The translations under genes and the position numbers were made by a program. Positions 20,553 through 31,386 of a stretch of 64,000 nucleotides of DNA are shown in pieces. The DNA comes from Graphiopsis chlorocephala (taxonomy: Eukaryota; Ascomycota; Dothideomycetes; Cladosporiales; Cladosporiaceae), in the NCBI GenBank assembly GCA_022828445.1, contig JAIZZJ010000010.1, positions 310,001 through 374,000 of the forward strand. Direction: 5' to 3'. The notes beneath the pieces are model-generated. The model was not told the origin of the DNA, made no database searches, and saw only the letters and a program-made list of their open reading frames with translations. Within the stretch, counting starts at the first letter, position 1, and each line of letters starts with the position of its first letter.

Positions 20553-22009
20553 AGCGGATTCATGACAGCACCTCAAGCTGACCCTCCCAATGGATCCCAC
20601 CGCTCATGCTTCTTTGTTTGCAGACAGCCGTGTGTTTTTGACCATCTTCTTCCTCAAATACCAGCACCAACTCGTCGTCGCGATAAGTACAAACTCTATA
20701 GCATAGAGAAGGTAATTCGTCCGAGCGCTACACACCTCTGCTGTATTCCACCGATCACAGAGCTGGCGCGAAACAGTCACAAGCGTGCCGAGTGCAAGTA
20801 GGGACCTGCTGTCGCATTAACTCACAACGATTCGATCTGACGCGTGTTGGGAGTTTGTTCATACCTGAGCATGCGCCGCGGAGTCTTGGCAGCTGGCGCG
20901 AACACATACTGCACAACAAAATCGTTGGGATAGGCGGTGATCAGCGCCTCGTTCAGTGTGACTGGTTGTTCAGGGGTTGTATTCTGTCGTGTGCTAGAGG
21001 GCTTTTGAGGGGGTGCGGCCCTGTTTTTGGTCATTTTCGGATTCGGCGATATTGCAGACAGGCACGTGAGCACGAGAGTGAAGTCGTGAACGAACAGTGT
21101 CTATAATGACGTGAGGAATAGAAGCAGTCCAGTGGCGACAGTCTTGAGATGGGTGCATCAACCGAGCAAGCGAATGTGAAGCCACGAAGAGCGATCTGGC
21201 CTTGGTCGTTCCACTGTCTGATAAGATCTCTGACTTGCCATTGGCCGACGAGACCTCAGCTACCTAAACTAAAAGAGTTAGCCCCGCAGCATTCGAAGTC
21301 CAGCTTCTAGCCCGCTCTATACAGCAGTGTACGTTCAAGCTCTGCGTCCTATACCCACTATGCCACTGACGATGCAGACTTTGAAGTGACATGCATAAAT
21401 TTGAGCAGTTCAGCTTCCTCAAGAACATGGGGATTCGCACATGTTTCGCACAGGCCTGTGAGGCTTATGAATTATGTATCGCTGTGGGACCTCGGTGCAT
21501 ACTGTACGCACGCCCGGTACACGTCGTTGATCGATACCTCGGTGCTTTGCAACACCCGTTCATACGTCTTTCAACTCATCAACTCCTCGAAGACTGATCC
21601 TGAAGGGCAGCAGTGTATTATCGTATATGACCCTAAGAGGAGTATTTTGTCGACGTAACCCCCACCAACAGGCCGGAACTCCGCGAATATGCATGATCTC
21701 TGACCTGATGCGGGATGTTTCTGATCATATCTCGCCTTTCCTTCAGGTCGAGCATCACCGCATCCCTTCATTCCGCTTCACAATCAAAAACGTCAAACTC
21801 CACAGCTGGATCACATCGCTCTCCGCAACTCCCTGCACTCCAGGCGGTGGCGGCAGAGTCCCGAGAGACGTGTGCCGGAAAAGCCCGTCTTCGTACACCC
21901 AGGTCCAGACCTCATCCGCCAAATGGTTTGATCAAGACAATCAGTCATTCGCATCCACCAACCATGACAATAAAACCTCCATTTCACCAGCAACACATCA
22001 TCAGCAACC
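20553..22009. other. Intergenic region with unrecognised fragments
   Basis: About 1.46 kb between two pseudogenes. Minus-strand pieces near 20580-20800 contain a hydrophobic stretch, but frames break and I cannot assign it. It is probably eroded coding sequence. Confidence 0.4.
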
Positions 22010-22926
22010 ATGCGCATTGCACTCGTCGCCTCGTTGTTCGAACACATCCGACCGCGAAACTACGGAGGCACCGAACGAGTCGTCTACTTCGAGGAAGAGT
22101 GTATCAATCCTTACACAGCACAGCTCAAGCTAGCCTTCTCGGGCATCTAGGAACATGACATTGTGTGTGTGCACCATAGCACTTATCCGTTCCACATTGC
22201 TACCCTAGAAGCCAACCAGACCGTGCCGGTTGTGTAGACGGATCACAACGCTGTCTATAACGATAGCAAGCCTGCTATCTTCGACTCGCTGGCGAAACTT
22301 AGCATTGGGCTTACCGCTTTATCAGACTCCTATAGGAGTATAGTTCCTGGCGCGAATTAGCTGGATACTGTGCACCACGGTCTTCCGGCAAACATGCTGA
22401 CGCCGTCGGGAGTGGCACCGATGTACATTGCATTCCTCGGCCGCATCTCGCCAGAAAAGGGCATCACTACTGTAGTGCGGATCTCCGAAACCAGAGGGTT
22501 TGCGCTTATAGTCGCTGCGAAAGTCGATAAGGTGAACCTGGACTTTCACGAGAGCGAAGTGAAACCACTCTTCGAGCATTCGAATGTTAATTTCATCGGC
22601 GAGATCTCCGAAACTGACAAAGGGCCGTTCCTAAGCAGCGCCATCGCTCTCATTTTTTCAATCAGCTAGCAGGAGCCGTTTGGGCTCGTCATGATTGAGG
22701 CTATAGCTTGTAGATCCCTGTCGTTGCTTTGCGCATAGGCTCGGTAGCAGAAATCATCGAGGACGGCGTGACCGGGTTCGCCGTAGATACGGAAGAAGAA
22801 GCCACCGAGGCACTAGGGAGGATTGGAAGTCTCGATCGCAAACAGATCCGACAGCGATTCGAGGAGCGATTTACCTCTACGACCATGGCGAAGAAGTACG
22901 TCGGCATCTACGAGAGCGTGATCTAA
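22010..22926 (+). pseudogene. Bacterial-type family 4 glycosyltransferase, broken
   Basis: One continuous frame starts MRIALVASLFEHIRP followed by NYGGTERVVYF, the opening of bacterial GT4 enzymes. It continues through TVHHGLPANML, YIAFLGRISPEKGI, NFIGEISETDKGPFL, QEPFGLVMIEAIAC and IGSVAEIIEDGVTGF, which are the UDP/GDP-sugar-binding half of the GT-B fold. In-frame TAG codons occur at 22148, 22235, 22358 and 22667. A one-base frameshift lies near 22710-22728, and about 100 residues are missing after the first segment. The TAG at 22667 stands where the family has Trp before PEPFGL, and that at 22358 where Trp is also usual, so TGG to TAG transitions are likely. There are no introns. The gene ends at TAA 22924. 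The frame may once have run on, since coding-like sequence persists to about 23125. Confidence 0.8.
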
Positions 22927-23121
22927 CCAGCCAAGGTAATGAAGGAGGCTAAGGAGCTCGCCAAGGGCATGCGTTAGGAGGAGCCGAAAAATGGCAGTGT
23001 CGAACTGAAGGCTAGTATTGCGGCTCGCGAACGAAGTAATGCTGTGTGCGCTGCCTTGCAGGAGGCATTCTCGCCGAGCTACTACCCACGGCCAGCGCCC
23101 TCGCGGCAAGTCAGCGTGTAC

Positions 23122-23692
23122 TTATAGATAGTGCCGCGGCGGCAGGATGCCTAGAATGGTCAAGGCGGCGCGAACGAGGGCGCCTCGGAACAAACCACGT
23201 GCACCTATCCTTTGCAGCACTTCTTTGCCAACGAGGAAGCAGTTTATTCTCTCCATCTTGCCTGATCTGCTCGCTTCCTCTGCTTTGCTGGCTTCGAGCA
23301 TCATTCGCGTCTCGACCACGTCAAACGGTGTCGTAAGCCACGCTGCTGCACTTCCCGCTACCCCGTTTAAACATGCCCACTTACCTTTGGTCCATCTCCC
23401 GCTTGGCTATCAACACGCTATTCATCCACTCAAACGACGGAAACTGCAGCGCCATATACGGTAGGTCTCATGCCATCAGCGCACTGTATCCACGCCACAG
23501 CTTCCAAGAAGGCCGTTTGAGCTGCTGCAGCACCATCAGCGTCGTCGAAAATGATCCCTTCCCCTTGTTTTCATCCCCTACAGCTACCATCTGCGCATTC
23601 TGGTTCAGCACCTCCGCCGGCTCATCACCGCGCAGTTGGCCAGCTGCGTGTATGTATGCGTATGTTGATATTCTATTGTAACGGTGACGCAA
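23122..23692 (-). pseudogene. Mitochondrial carrier relic (SAM-carrier-like)
   Basis: On the minus strand, a P-x-E signature (EPAEVLNQNAQ) is followed by KLWRGYSALMA, then an in-frame TGA near 23470. DLPYMALQFPSFEWMNS follows. After a frame change comes TTPFDVVETRMM and the terminal GLFRGALVRAALTI. These are the second and third repeats of an SLC25 carrier, and the RGY...ALQFP and LFRGA...R context resembles the S-adenosylmethionine carrier (Pet8/SAMC). The TGA replaces a residue commonly Arg in this motif, which fits CGA to TGA. The first repeat is absent. It encodes no working protein. A shorter piece of a similar gene lies at 26301-26380. Confidence 0.7.
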
Positions 23693-24485
23693 TCATGTGA
23701 TGAGAGTTAATGATAACAATTCGCCATCAGAACGCGCTCAAGATGCATGCGAGCGAAACATGAGCTGGTTTTCCATGTCATTGGTAGCGTCGTCAATAAG
23801 GAAAGATTCATGGGCAATGATAGCAGGAAGTAGGGCCATGGACTGGCATCTTGAACACGAGATTTCGGTCGCGTGTTGCGTTACTCTTCACGCAGACGCA
23901 TAGAAACCTGCTGTTCTTCTAGATCGTGAATGACTTTGCTTATTCTCTCCACTGTATATGAAATGTTAAGCATTCTTTGTGGCAGTCAAAATGGGGAAAG
24001 AGGTACTGGTTTGATGTCAATTCGGCGCACGGCTCCCTCCTAAATTGAGGTAGCTTTGTAGGGATTGAGCAGGGGGCGCGATTTGACAAGCTCAGGAGAA
24101 ACAAGTAAGCTCGCGGGCCTGGGCCGCCTGGCTTGGAGAGTTGATTGCTTTGTGTGCACTATCTCTCTAATCCCTGTACTGAAGCTCCTACGACGCGCTA
24201 ACCACGCGATAGTGCGAGCAGCAGTCCGATGAACAATCTCGCATCCTGTATATCATACACCGGTCATTGACACGATGGATCCTGGCGCTGCTCCCCGCTC
24301 CTTCAACAAACAGGCACTCCTGTCAACCATGGAATCAAATTACCGCACATGCAGTTCATACAATTTTTTCGCCTGGAAATTACCTTCCTTGCAGCCTCAA
24401 CATGGTCGTATGAATTGTCCATGATTTTTTGCTTCGGCAAACCCGCTCTGCACCATCCACCATAACCCCGCTCACGTCTTCGAAA
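23693..24485. other. Intergenic region, upstream of the lectin-like gene
   Basis: About 790 bases with no recognisable gene. It presumably includes the promoter of the lectin-like gene. Confidence 0.4.
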
Positions 24486-26140
24486 ATGGCATATCACTCT
24501 TTAAACGATGCTACGTCGCCGAGGCGCATCTCCAATAGTCGTGACGCTCCCGAAACAGTACAACCTCATCTGTTCGCAGTAAACGACCCTTCCACGCAGC
24601 CTGGTCTTGAGCTTGCACCAATCAGCGGACACGACAAACAGGCTGTCAACAATGCGGACGATGGCGACAAAGAAGTCGTCCGAGGAACATTTAGGGAGGT
24701 GAAGCAGTCCGACGATATGTCTCATGCGCCGTTGATGCAATCAGATTTGCCAGAAGGAGGGCAGAACTCCGGAGAGCCAATCAGAAGTCGCCGACTTTGT
24801 GGCTTGACACGAACAGCCTTCTGGTCTTTTCTGGCGATAATGCTATTTGTGATTGCGCTCGCAATAGGCTTGGGGGTGGGTTTGACCTCACGACAATCCT
24901 ACAACGCGCCGACGCCTTCATCAACGCCCGCGACCACATCATCTCCCACCACAGAATCTTCTGCTACGCCCACTGCGAGCAAGCAGCTCCAGATCGGTGG
25001 TAGCATAGACCCCTCATACTACTCCACATCCGGTGCGTGGAACGGGTCTGGCATCGCGTATGTATGGCAGAATTTTACGCAGCACTGGGACGACATCCTT
25101 GCGAGCAACGAATACAGCCACGTGGTCTATTTCCAAGATTCCACAGGTGACCTCCGATGGATGCGCCAGACAGCGGACTACTCGTGGAAAGAAGGCTCAG
25201 GAGACTTGGCGATAGTGGCTACGGACGCTCGTAATAGCACGCCGATTTCTGCAGCGCAGTACACTGCGAACGGTGTGAATCACTGGAATGTGTTTTGTGA
25301 GTTTTCGCGCTCGATAATGTTCTTGGGAGCCAATTTGCGTCGACGTCTTGTTTCGTGACGCGCTGACAACCTGCGCAGATATCGACTCCGACAATCTTGT
25401 TCGTCAGCGCTCTGGCAACAACCGAACTGTTGGATGGTCTGAAGGTTCCATTTCAGAAGCCAAGCTGATCGCATGGGATGGCGACTTGGTTGGTCTGTCG
25501 GCTTGCGAGAGCGTAGCCAACCAAAGCGCTCCCATCAGGCTGTTCTACGCCTCTAACAGCACAGCACTCGAGGAATATCTTTGGTGGGCTGAACATGATG
25601 AGTGGGAGTGGCAGCGGACCTGGGAAGGCTATAGTGCATCCGCCGATGTTGGCTGCTACAGAGGAAGTGACAACTACAGATATATGGGTCTCGTGAATCT
25701 CAGCAACCGACTGGAAATATGGTATCAGCTCGCTGAAGATAGCCCGGAAGACTGGCAGAAAGGTCAGCACATCCCCAGAACCGTTCGTTCTATAGCAGAT
25801 TCACTAACACCCGACCTTAGCACAATACGAGATTCCCGGGGTCCATTCCGCCTCATCGCTTGTTCTTACACAGGACTACGCGTTTTATCAAGAGGACGCC
25901 ACAAACGCCATGAAAGTGTCAGCAGTCGAGTGGGACAATTTCTACACGCGCAGTGGCACAAATGGCATCGATTCGCCTGTGTCCGGTCTCTCCGGAATCT
26001 CGGGCACCCGCATGGATGCCAAACAGAACGGAAACTACACCTGGATTTTCTATCAAAGGAGTGGACGCGATGTCACCTGGCTAGAGCACGCGCCGAGCGC
26101 GGATGAATGGAAGGTGGATAGTCCGATTCCTTTCTCATAG
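24486..26140 (+). CDS. Type II membrane protein with a fucose-lectin-like beta-propeller
   Basis: Three exons: 24486-25296, 25379-25762 and 25821-26140, 504 residues. Introns are 82 and 58 bases, GT-AG, and phases match. A cytoplasmic N-terminus of about 120 residues is followed by one helix (FWSFLAIMLFVIALAIGLGVGL) and a Ser/Thr/Pro-rich stalk. The ectodomain of about 330 residues is rich in Trp, Tyr, Asn and Asp. Blade-like repeats such as VVYFQDSTGDLRWMRQ, WNVFYIDSDNLVRQR, IRLFYAS and YTWIFYQRSGRDVTW resemble the six-bladed AAL-type fucose-specific lectins. Those lectins are normally soluble, so the membrane tether is notable. Sugar binding is inferred only. The gene is intact amid relics. 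Confidence 0.72.
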
Positions 26141-26300
26141 TGAACTCACTCTGTGTTCGGCGTTATCCATCATCTTCGATATGCGGCGTCTGGAGACAGA
26201 TATGACAATCTACATCAACGTAAGCAAGATTCTTTTATTACGTTGAGGAGGAATGTGTGACAATCTGCACGCATGGGTAGGTGCGTCTTCCTGCTATCAT

Positions 26301-26380
26301 GTTGTCCGTCTCCAGCACCATCCTCGCCATGACAATATGAAACGGTGTCGTGGCCTACACTGCTGCACTCCCTGCCACCC
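26301..26380 (-). pseudogene. Second, shorter mitochondrial-carrier fragment
   Basis: Reading on the minus strand gives AGSAAV, a TAG, then ATTPFHIVMARMVLE. This matches the third-repeat signature of the relic at 23122-23692, and the DNA is clearly alike (a shared AACGGTGTCGT and neighbouring TGCTGCACTxCC). It carries an in-frame TAG and lacks both flanks. Confidence 0.6.
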
Positions 26381-26770
26381 ATGACCTGCTATGCGAACTT
26401 AGAGAGTTGTCTTAGGGGCGGGGTCGACTTGTTAGTATAAGAATGGGACATCCCCTGTTCTTGAGCGCAGTAAATTACCCTTCTAAGTTGTTGTTTCAAT
26501 ACACTCTTATCTAAGTGGCGAAGCTGCAATATATCTTCCCCACGCCCAGGACTGGGTATATTGCAATTTGTCGCTTAATGGAGGCGACACAACTCGGTAC
26601 CTACCTAGGAATTGCAGCGACTATCGAATACGAATCGAGAGCAATGAGTCGTGTCTTCATTTACCGAACTGCACGGCTGTGTAGGCGAGAACCACGAGGC
26701 GTGTTGCAGTCAAACTTACATCAGCTCTAGAGCCTGTTCCAATCCAAAGTCCTCAATTTCTCCACCGAAC
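26381..26770. other. Spacer before the terpene cyclase relic
   Basis: About 390 bases with no recognised gene. The lost start of the cyclase might be here. Confidence 0.35.
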
Positions 26771-28138
26771 GTTTCCTCCAATAGGGTCGAGCAGCAGCAT
26801 TTGTTCTTCTACATTCCTGATGTCCTTGCGGACTATCCTTGGAAGCCGAAGCTCAATGTGCACTATGAAGAGGTCAAGGAGGAGTCTGATCGATGGATGT
26901 ATAGCTTCAAAGCTTTCTCGGCAAAATCCCAGTAAGTGTTCGATAAAGGAGAGTTTGGTCAGTCGAGTACATTGCCGAGGGACACTTTCCATCAGAGAGA
27001 TGCTTCCTTTTGGGCGATATAAGCGCACTGCGCTGCTCTGAATTTTCCGGATGCGACAAAGGGTATGGTTTGCTCTGATCTTCTCAGATACATTGGTCTT
27101 AACCATCTGACAAATTTTTGACAGATCGCTTGCGTGAAGTCATGGATCTGATACACTTGTTCTTCATCGCTGATGAATACACCAACATCGAGTCCTACGA
27201 AGAAGCCCGCAACATGATGGAAATCGCCAGCGATGCCTTGCGCGACCCGGAAAAGGTTCGGCCTAAAGACGAAACCGTCATCGGTGAGATGACTCGCCAG
27301 TGAGTACTGAACAGGAACCTATCTTGCTGCAGGAAGTTTGCATCCCAACCGATCATGATCATCAGATTGTCCCAAGCAGTCTCGAAAATCACAACACCCA
27401 CCGCTGCGAAACCCTTCGCCGAAACTCTGATCGAATGGTTCGATTCGTGCTTCCAGCAAGCAGGTGAACGCGACGCAGATTTCCACCACTCAACCGCGTC
27501 GTGCTTCAGCCACAGACGCGCCAACATTGGCACAGAACCTTCGTTTGTCATCTATGATTTTGGGCTGAACTTGCCGGACGCGGTCTGGCAGCATCCAGTC
27601 CTTGTTGAGTTGCATCGTCTAGTGGCGGAGATGACGATTTACATCAACGATTCAACGAAAGCAAACCATTCTTTCTTCATGTTCTGGAATCGAAAAATGC
27701 AATCTGACAGCGTTCTGATGCCAGGATATGCATTCGTACAACAGAGAGCAGGCTGTTGGCGACAATCAATGCAACCTCGTTACACTCATTATGCGAGGAA
27801 AGCATCATTCTCTCCAGGAAGCGATTGACTCCATGAGTGAGGAGTTCGCCACGGCAAAGAACCAGTTCTTGAAGCTCATCAAGGATGTACCTTCGTTCGG
27901 GCCTGCCTTGGACTCACAGGTTCGGGAATACATAGATGGGATTGGAAACTTGACACGGGCTGTTGACACCTGGGAGTTTGAATGTGGTCGGTACTTTGGC
28001 GACAAGGGACGCGAGCATCGGAGAACTCGCCAGATAAGGTTGTTGAACAAGGCAAAGTCCACGTACATCGAGGACAAGCACGGGAAGAAGGGGAATGTTT
28101 TGATTCCTCTTGTTGAAGCATTGGAGGTTGCGGTTTGA
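26771..28138 (+). pseudogene. Sesquiterpene cyclase relic (fungal class I terpene synthase)
   Basis: Exon-like blocks run 26771-26957, 27024-27062, 27125-27299, 27366-27648 and 27725-28138. Block 1 has a PWKPKLNVHYEEV opening. Block 3 has the metal-binding region LFFIADEYTNIE. Block 5 has the NSE triad as ND...SYNRE, then KDVPSFGP, YIDGIGNLTRA and the terminal CGRYFG. The order matches fungal protoilludene-synthase-like cyclases, which convert farnesyl diphosphate to sesquiterpenes. Damage: no in-frame ATG precedes block 1, a TAA interrupts at 26933, and the intron before the NSE motif begins GATTCA instead of GT (27649). The fourth residue of the Asp-rich motif is Asn. The remaining introns look functional. 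It could be a dying gene or, less likely, one with a start and donor I misplaced. Confidence 0.78.
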
Positions 28139-28340
28139 TTCGACGGCATGTTTGGAAGCGCTGCGCGAGTTCATAGTGCCTATGTGTGAACTTTCTTATT
28201 GTTGGTAAATCGTAGGAGCGAAGACGGAAGAGTTTTGTGCATTGTGGTTGAATTAGATTAGATTAGTTTACATAGCTTCACGATCACATGAGCTCGTGTC
28301 AGATTCTCATCACCTGTCGTCATATGGCTTGCCTGCGCGC

Positions 28341-29591
28341 TTAAAGAAGTACCATGCCGAAGAATGCGACTGCTCCAAGCAAACAGAGTACATTTTCGGC
28401 GTTGGCCGAGAAGGTAGTCGCGATACTGCTGCTAGCGCCAGAAGAGCTCACGGATGAGTCGGCAGAAGAGCTTGCATCCGTGCTGTCGGTGACTTTGGTG
28501 GTTGGGTTGCTTGCTTCGGGGTTAGAGGTCATACTCGTCTCCATTGATGGCGTTGGGCTGCTTGCATTTGTTGCCGAGCTGCTAAGATCTGTTGTGGCAG
28601 GTGTCGAGCTGCTGGCTGTCGCGCTCTCGGTAGTCACAGCGTTGGCGCGCTGCGAGTAGGAGGTTGCCGTGCAGGCCGCAAAAGATGCCGAGTTCGTCCA
28701 AGTTGTGTCCAGCGTTACGGATCCAGATGGCGTTGCGGTAGGGACAGTCGCATAATCCTCAGCGGTGCCCGAGCGACTGATGGGGACTGTAGTTGTGAAC
28801 GAGCTGTCCGTGTTGGTGAGCGAAGCCACAGACTTGATCCAGGAAGCGGCGGCTTGGGAATCGACGTTGAAGTAGTTGAGGTGATCAGTCGCATTGTGAG
28901 CGGTTGGCTGTTTCGCTGCGCAAATTGGGTCGGTGTCGATGCACCAGTTGCGCATACGGTCGGCGTAGGCTTGGAGGTTCGCCACCTGCTCCTCACTGCG
29001 CGGGAAGTAGCCGTCAATGGTAGATCCGCTGCCCCAGTTGTACGACTGGTCTGCGACGTGGCGAGTATCGCCGAAGACGATGATGGCGGCGACTAGGAAA
29101 GGTCAGAAATGAGGGCAGAAATGTACATGACAGTACTCACTCTTATTGCCGGGGCTCGATTCTGGATCCATGGCAGGCGTGTCTGGTTGTAAGCAGCCGT
29201 TGAACGATACACCTCCGCCTCCACCGAGAATGTCGCCAGCAATCTGTCCGCCTTGAGAGTAGCCAGCAAGAATGATCTTGGAGCGCGGGCACTTCTCCGC
29301 ATATGCAGTCATCTGCTTGTGTCCCGCTACTGAGCCGTCGTAGGTCGTCTGGCATGAAAGATCTGTGTACAAGGCGGAGTAGTAAAGATCCTCGTAGCCG
29401 CAGCTTGCTAAACCATTGCAGGTGGCTTCCACAAGCATGCCCTGGCGTCCAGGATAGGGCTCATTGTTGCCCCGTGCCAGGAAGAAGTGTACATCGTCGC
29501 AAACTGCACAAGGATCATCCTCCTGGGCTCCCACGATAGAGGTCCAGTATAACGAAAGCAGTGCCAAGCACTGGTATCGAGAAGTGAGCAT
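28341..29591 (-). CDS. GPI-anchored cutinase/acetylxylan-esterase-like enzyme (CE5)
   Basis: Two exons: 29591-29141 and 29092-28341, 400 residues. The 48-base intron runs GTGAG to CCTAG. A signal peptide ends near SIVGA. The CE5 alpha/beta hydrolase domain follows, with HFFLARGNNEPYPGRQG, the nucleophile GYSQGG, GDTRHV, and a late CIDTDPIC (catalytic Asp) and DHLNYF (catalytic His). Paired cysteines are kept. After the domain come about 140 Ser/Thr/Ala-rich residues, then a hydrophobic C-terminus (VLCLLGAVAFFGMVLL) typical of a GPI signal. The enzyme should act at the cell wall on cutin, suberin or acetylated xylan, and the substrate is inferred. An upstream ATG at 29621 is in frame, but the signal peptide favours 29591. 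Confidence 0.88.
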
Positions 29592-30358
29592 GGCTGGCGT
29601 GTTACAGCATGACAGGTACAAAGTCTAAACGACGGGAGTGAGAAAGTGAGAGAAAGCGAGACCTACAGAGTGTATAAGAACGACGGGATATCCCCAGCAG
29701 TTCGTACTCTACCGAGCTCAACGCCCGTTGCCACTTGAAATAGGACTACGAAAACCGGGAAAGTGGCGAGCTAACAGCATGTTGACAGTTGACAGACGAA
29801 AGATAGCGGGCTGCGGATGCGTATCTAGAGAAGATGCGGCTAGTCTTCGCGCTTCAGCTGGCGATTGTGCCTTGCATGATGGCGCGTTCGCAGCGCTCGA
29901 GCCGGCGGGAGTGATCCGTAGCGTGTGGTGGCTCGGACACGTGATACTCGACTCGCACTTGGCGTGCTTAGCGAGCTGGCATAGTCGTATGCGGGCTGCA
30001 AAAGGCACGAAAGAGCGGGTGTATAGAGTATAGCGGCGGTCAGTGCGAGGCGGCGGTAACGAGCGAAGACGTCGCTTGGTCAAAAACGCTGCGACTGATG
30101 ATCCTAGCTGAAGAAGCGAAGGAGCAGTATGATCAGACGAAGTACGAGGAGGGTATGATGGTTGGAGTTAGGGCGAGGCGCGCTTGATGACTTCGGAGGC
30201 AATGGAGGGCGAATAACAATCGCTGGATATGTGCCTGTACTTTTGTCATGAAAGATGAACATGACAGGTCTTATCTTCGTAGAGAAGCCTTCAGCTTGAG
30301 AGCCCCAATAATTACCCCGCGAATCTCCTAACTCCAAAGCAAATCTAACAACTCCTAG
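29592..30358. other. Intergenic region at the edge of the accessory zone
   Basis: About 770 bases, the upstream region of the cutinase-like gene. The right end (30302-30358) looks like the 3' part of an intron, with a CTAAC branch and a CCTAG acceptor at 30357-30358, belonging to the relic that follows. Confidence 0.45.
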
Positions 30359-30964
30359 GTACCCATCCAACATCTACGTTGACAACGAGGGCTACAAAAC
30401 CGCCTGCGTTTGGCTTGACTACGACCACAGCGATGATGTTCCTTGGTCCGCACTGAAGGTCCACCTGCCCGACTTCGCTACCAAAACCAAGCACGACCTA
30501 GACTGGTACTACAAAAAGCACCTCTCAGTGATGCAATTCCATAATAAATGCGACGCCCTCTACTACTGGAACATCGATAAGAACCGCGGATTCGACTCTA
30601 CGAACGAGACAGAACTTTACAAGCTTGCCTTAGCACCACCCGCGCCCGAATCCGAGCAAGTTAACACAAAGCACATTCTCTCGCTTAAACGCAGCGCAGC
30701 TATGGCTTCTCAGCTTGTCGTCAGCTAAGACGTCTAGTATAGCGCGAAGGAGCTTTGCGATAGCAACACCAGCTACGGTCCCGGTTTTGTCTCGGTGCCC
30801 GAGAGACTGTTCTGCGACATAGGAACCACGACTCTATAGCTGTTATGCGAAGATGACGAGGGCCAAAAGCCGTGTTTCGATTCCGATATAGAGCAGCTTC
30901 GTAGTATTGGCCTTATAGGCAGAGATATAGAAGGTCTCAAGTACGATAGGGTTACGAAGTAGGA
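30359..30964 (+). pseudogene. Broken Cys-bearing protein of unknown function
   Basis: After a splice-acceptor-like CCTAG, one frame reads YPSNIYVDNEGYKTACVWLD and then CDALYYWNIDK. Stops follow at TAA 30726, TAG 30735, TAG 30837 and TAG 30957. The coding-like text continues between them (YGPGFVSVPERLFCD, then KPCFDSDIEQLRSIGL). The spacing of Cys residues and the C-terminal pattern resemble uncharacterised fungal secreted proteins, but I cannot name the family. The 5' exon is missing. AT content rises sharply just after 30960, so the relic forms the left edge of the RIP island and its stops may come from RIP leakage. Confidence 0.55.
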
Positions 30965-31386
30965 GTAATAGGCCTAACTTTATAGTTTTCATAAAAGGTA
31001 GTTGCTTAGTAGGAGGGCAGGGATTTCATTTTGATTATTTAGTAGAGCTTGCCTTAGTTTTTTATTTAGTATTACTAGTAGATTATGAATTATTCATCTT
31101 TTAGAAATAATATCTAGTTTGACTAGGCCTATAATTCTAGCTTAGTATAAGCTATCTTTCAAAAAATTAATAAGAGACTATTAATATAGTACTAGTTATA
31201 AGTATACTATTACTTATATTAGAAAGTAAATTTGATTTTATTAGACAAATCCTAATAAGTTAACTCTAAGGATTTAGTATAAAATTATATTAGGTAACTT
31301 ATAAGTTTTAGACTAATCTATAACTAGACTAGTAAGATATAAGAAGTTAGAAATTAGCTATTATTCTTAAAACTAATATTAGTATA

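Noticed and set aside
20560..21106. Coding-like fragments on the minus strand (hydrophobic stretch near 20640-20720)
   Set aside because: Two competing frames look equally coding-like and neither has a start, splice sites or a known motif.
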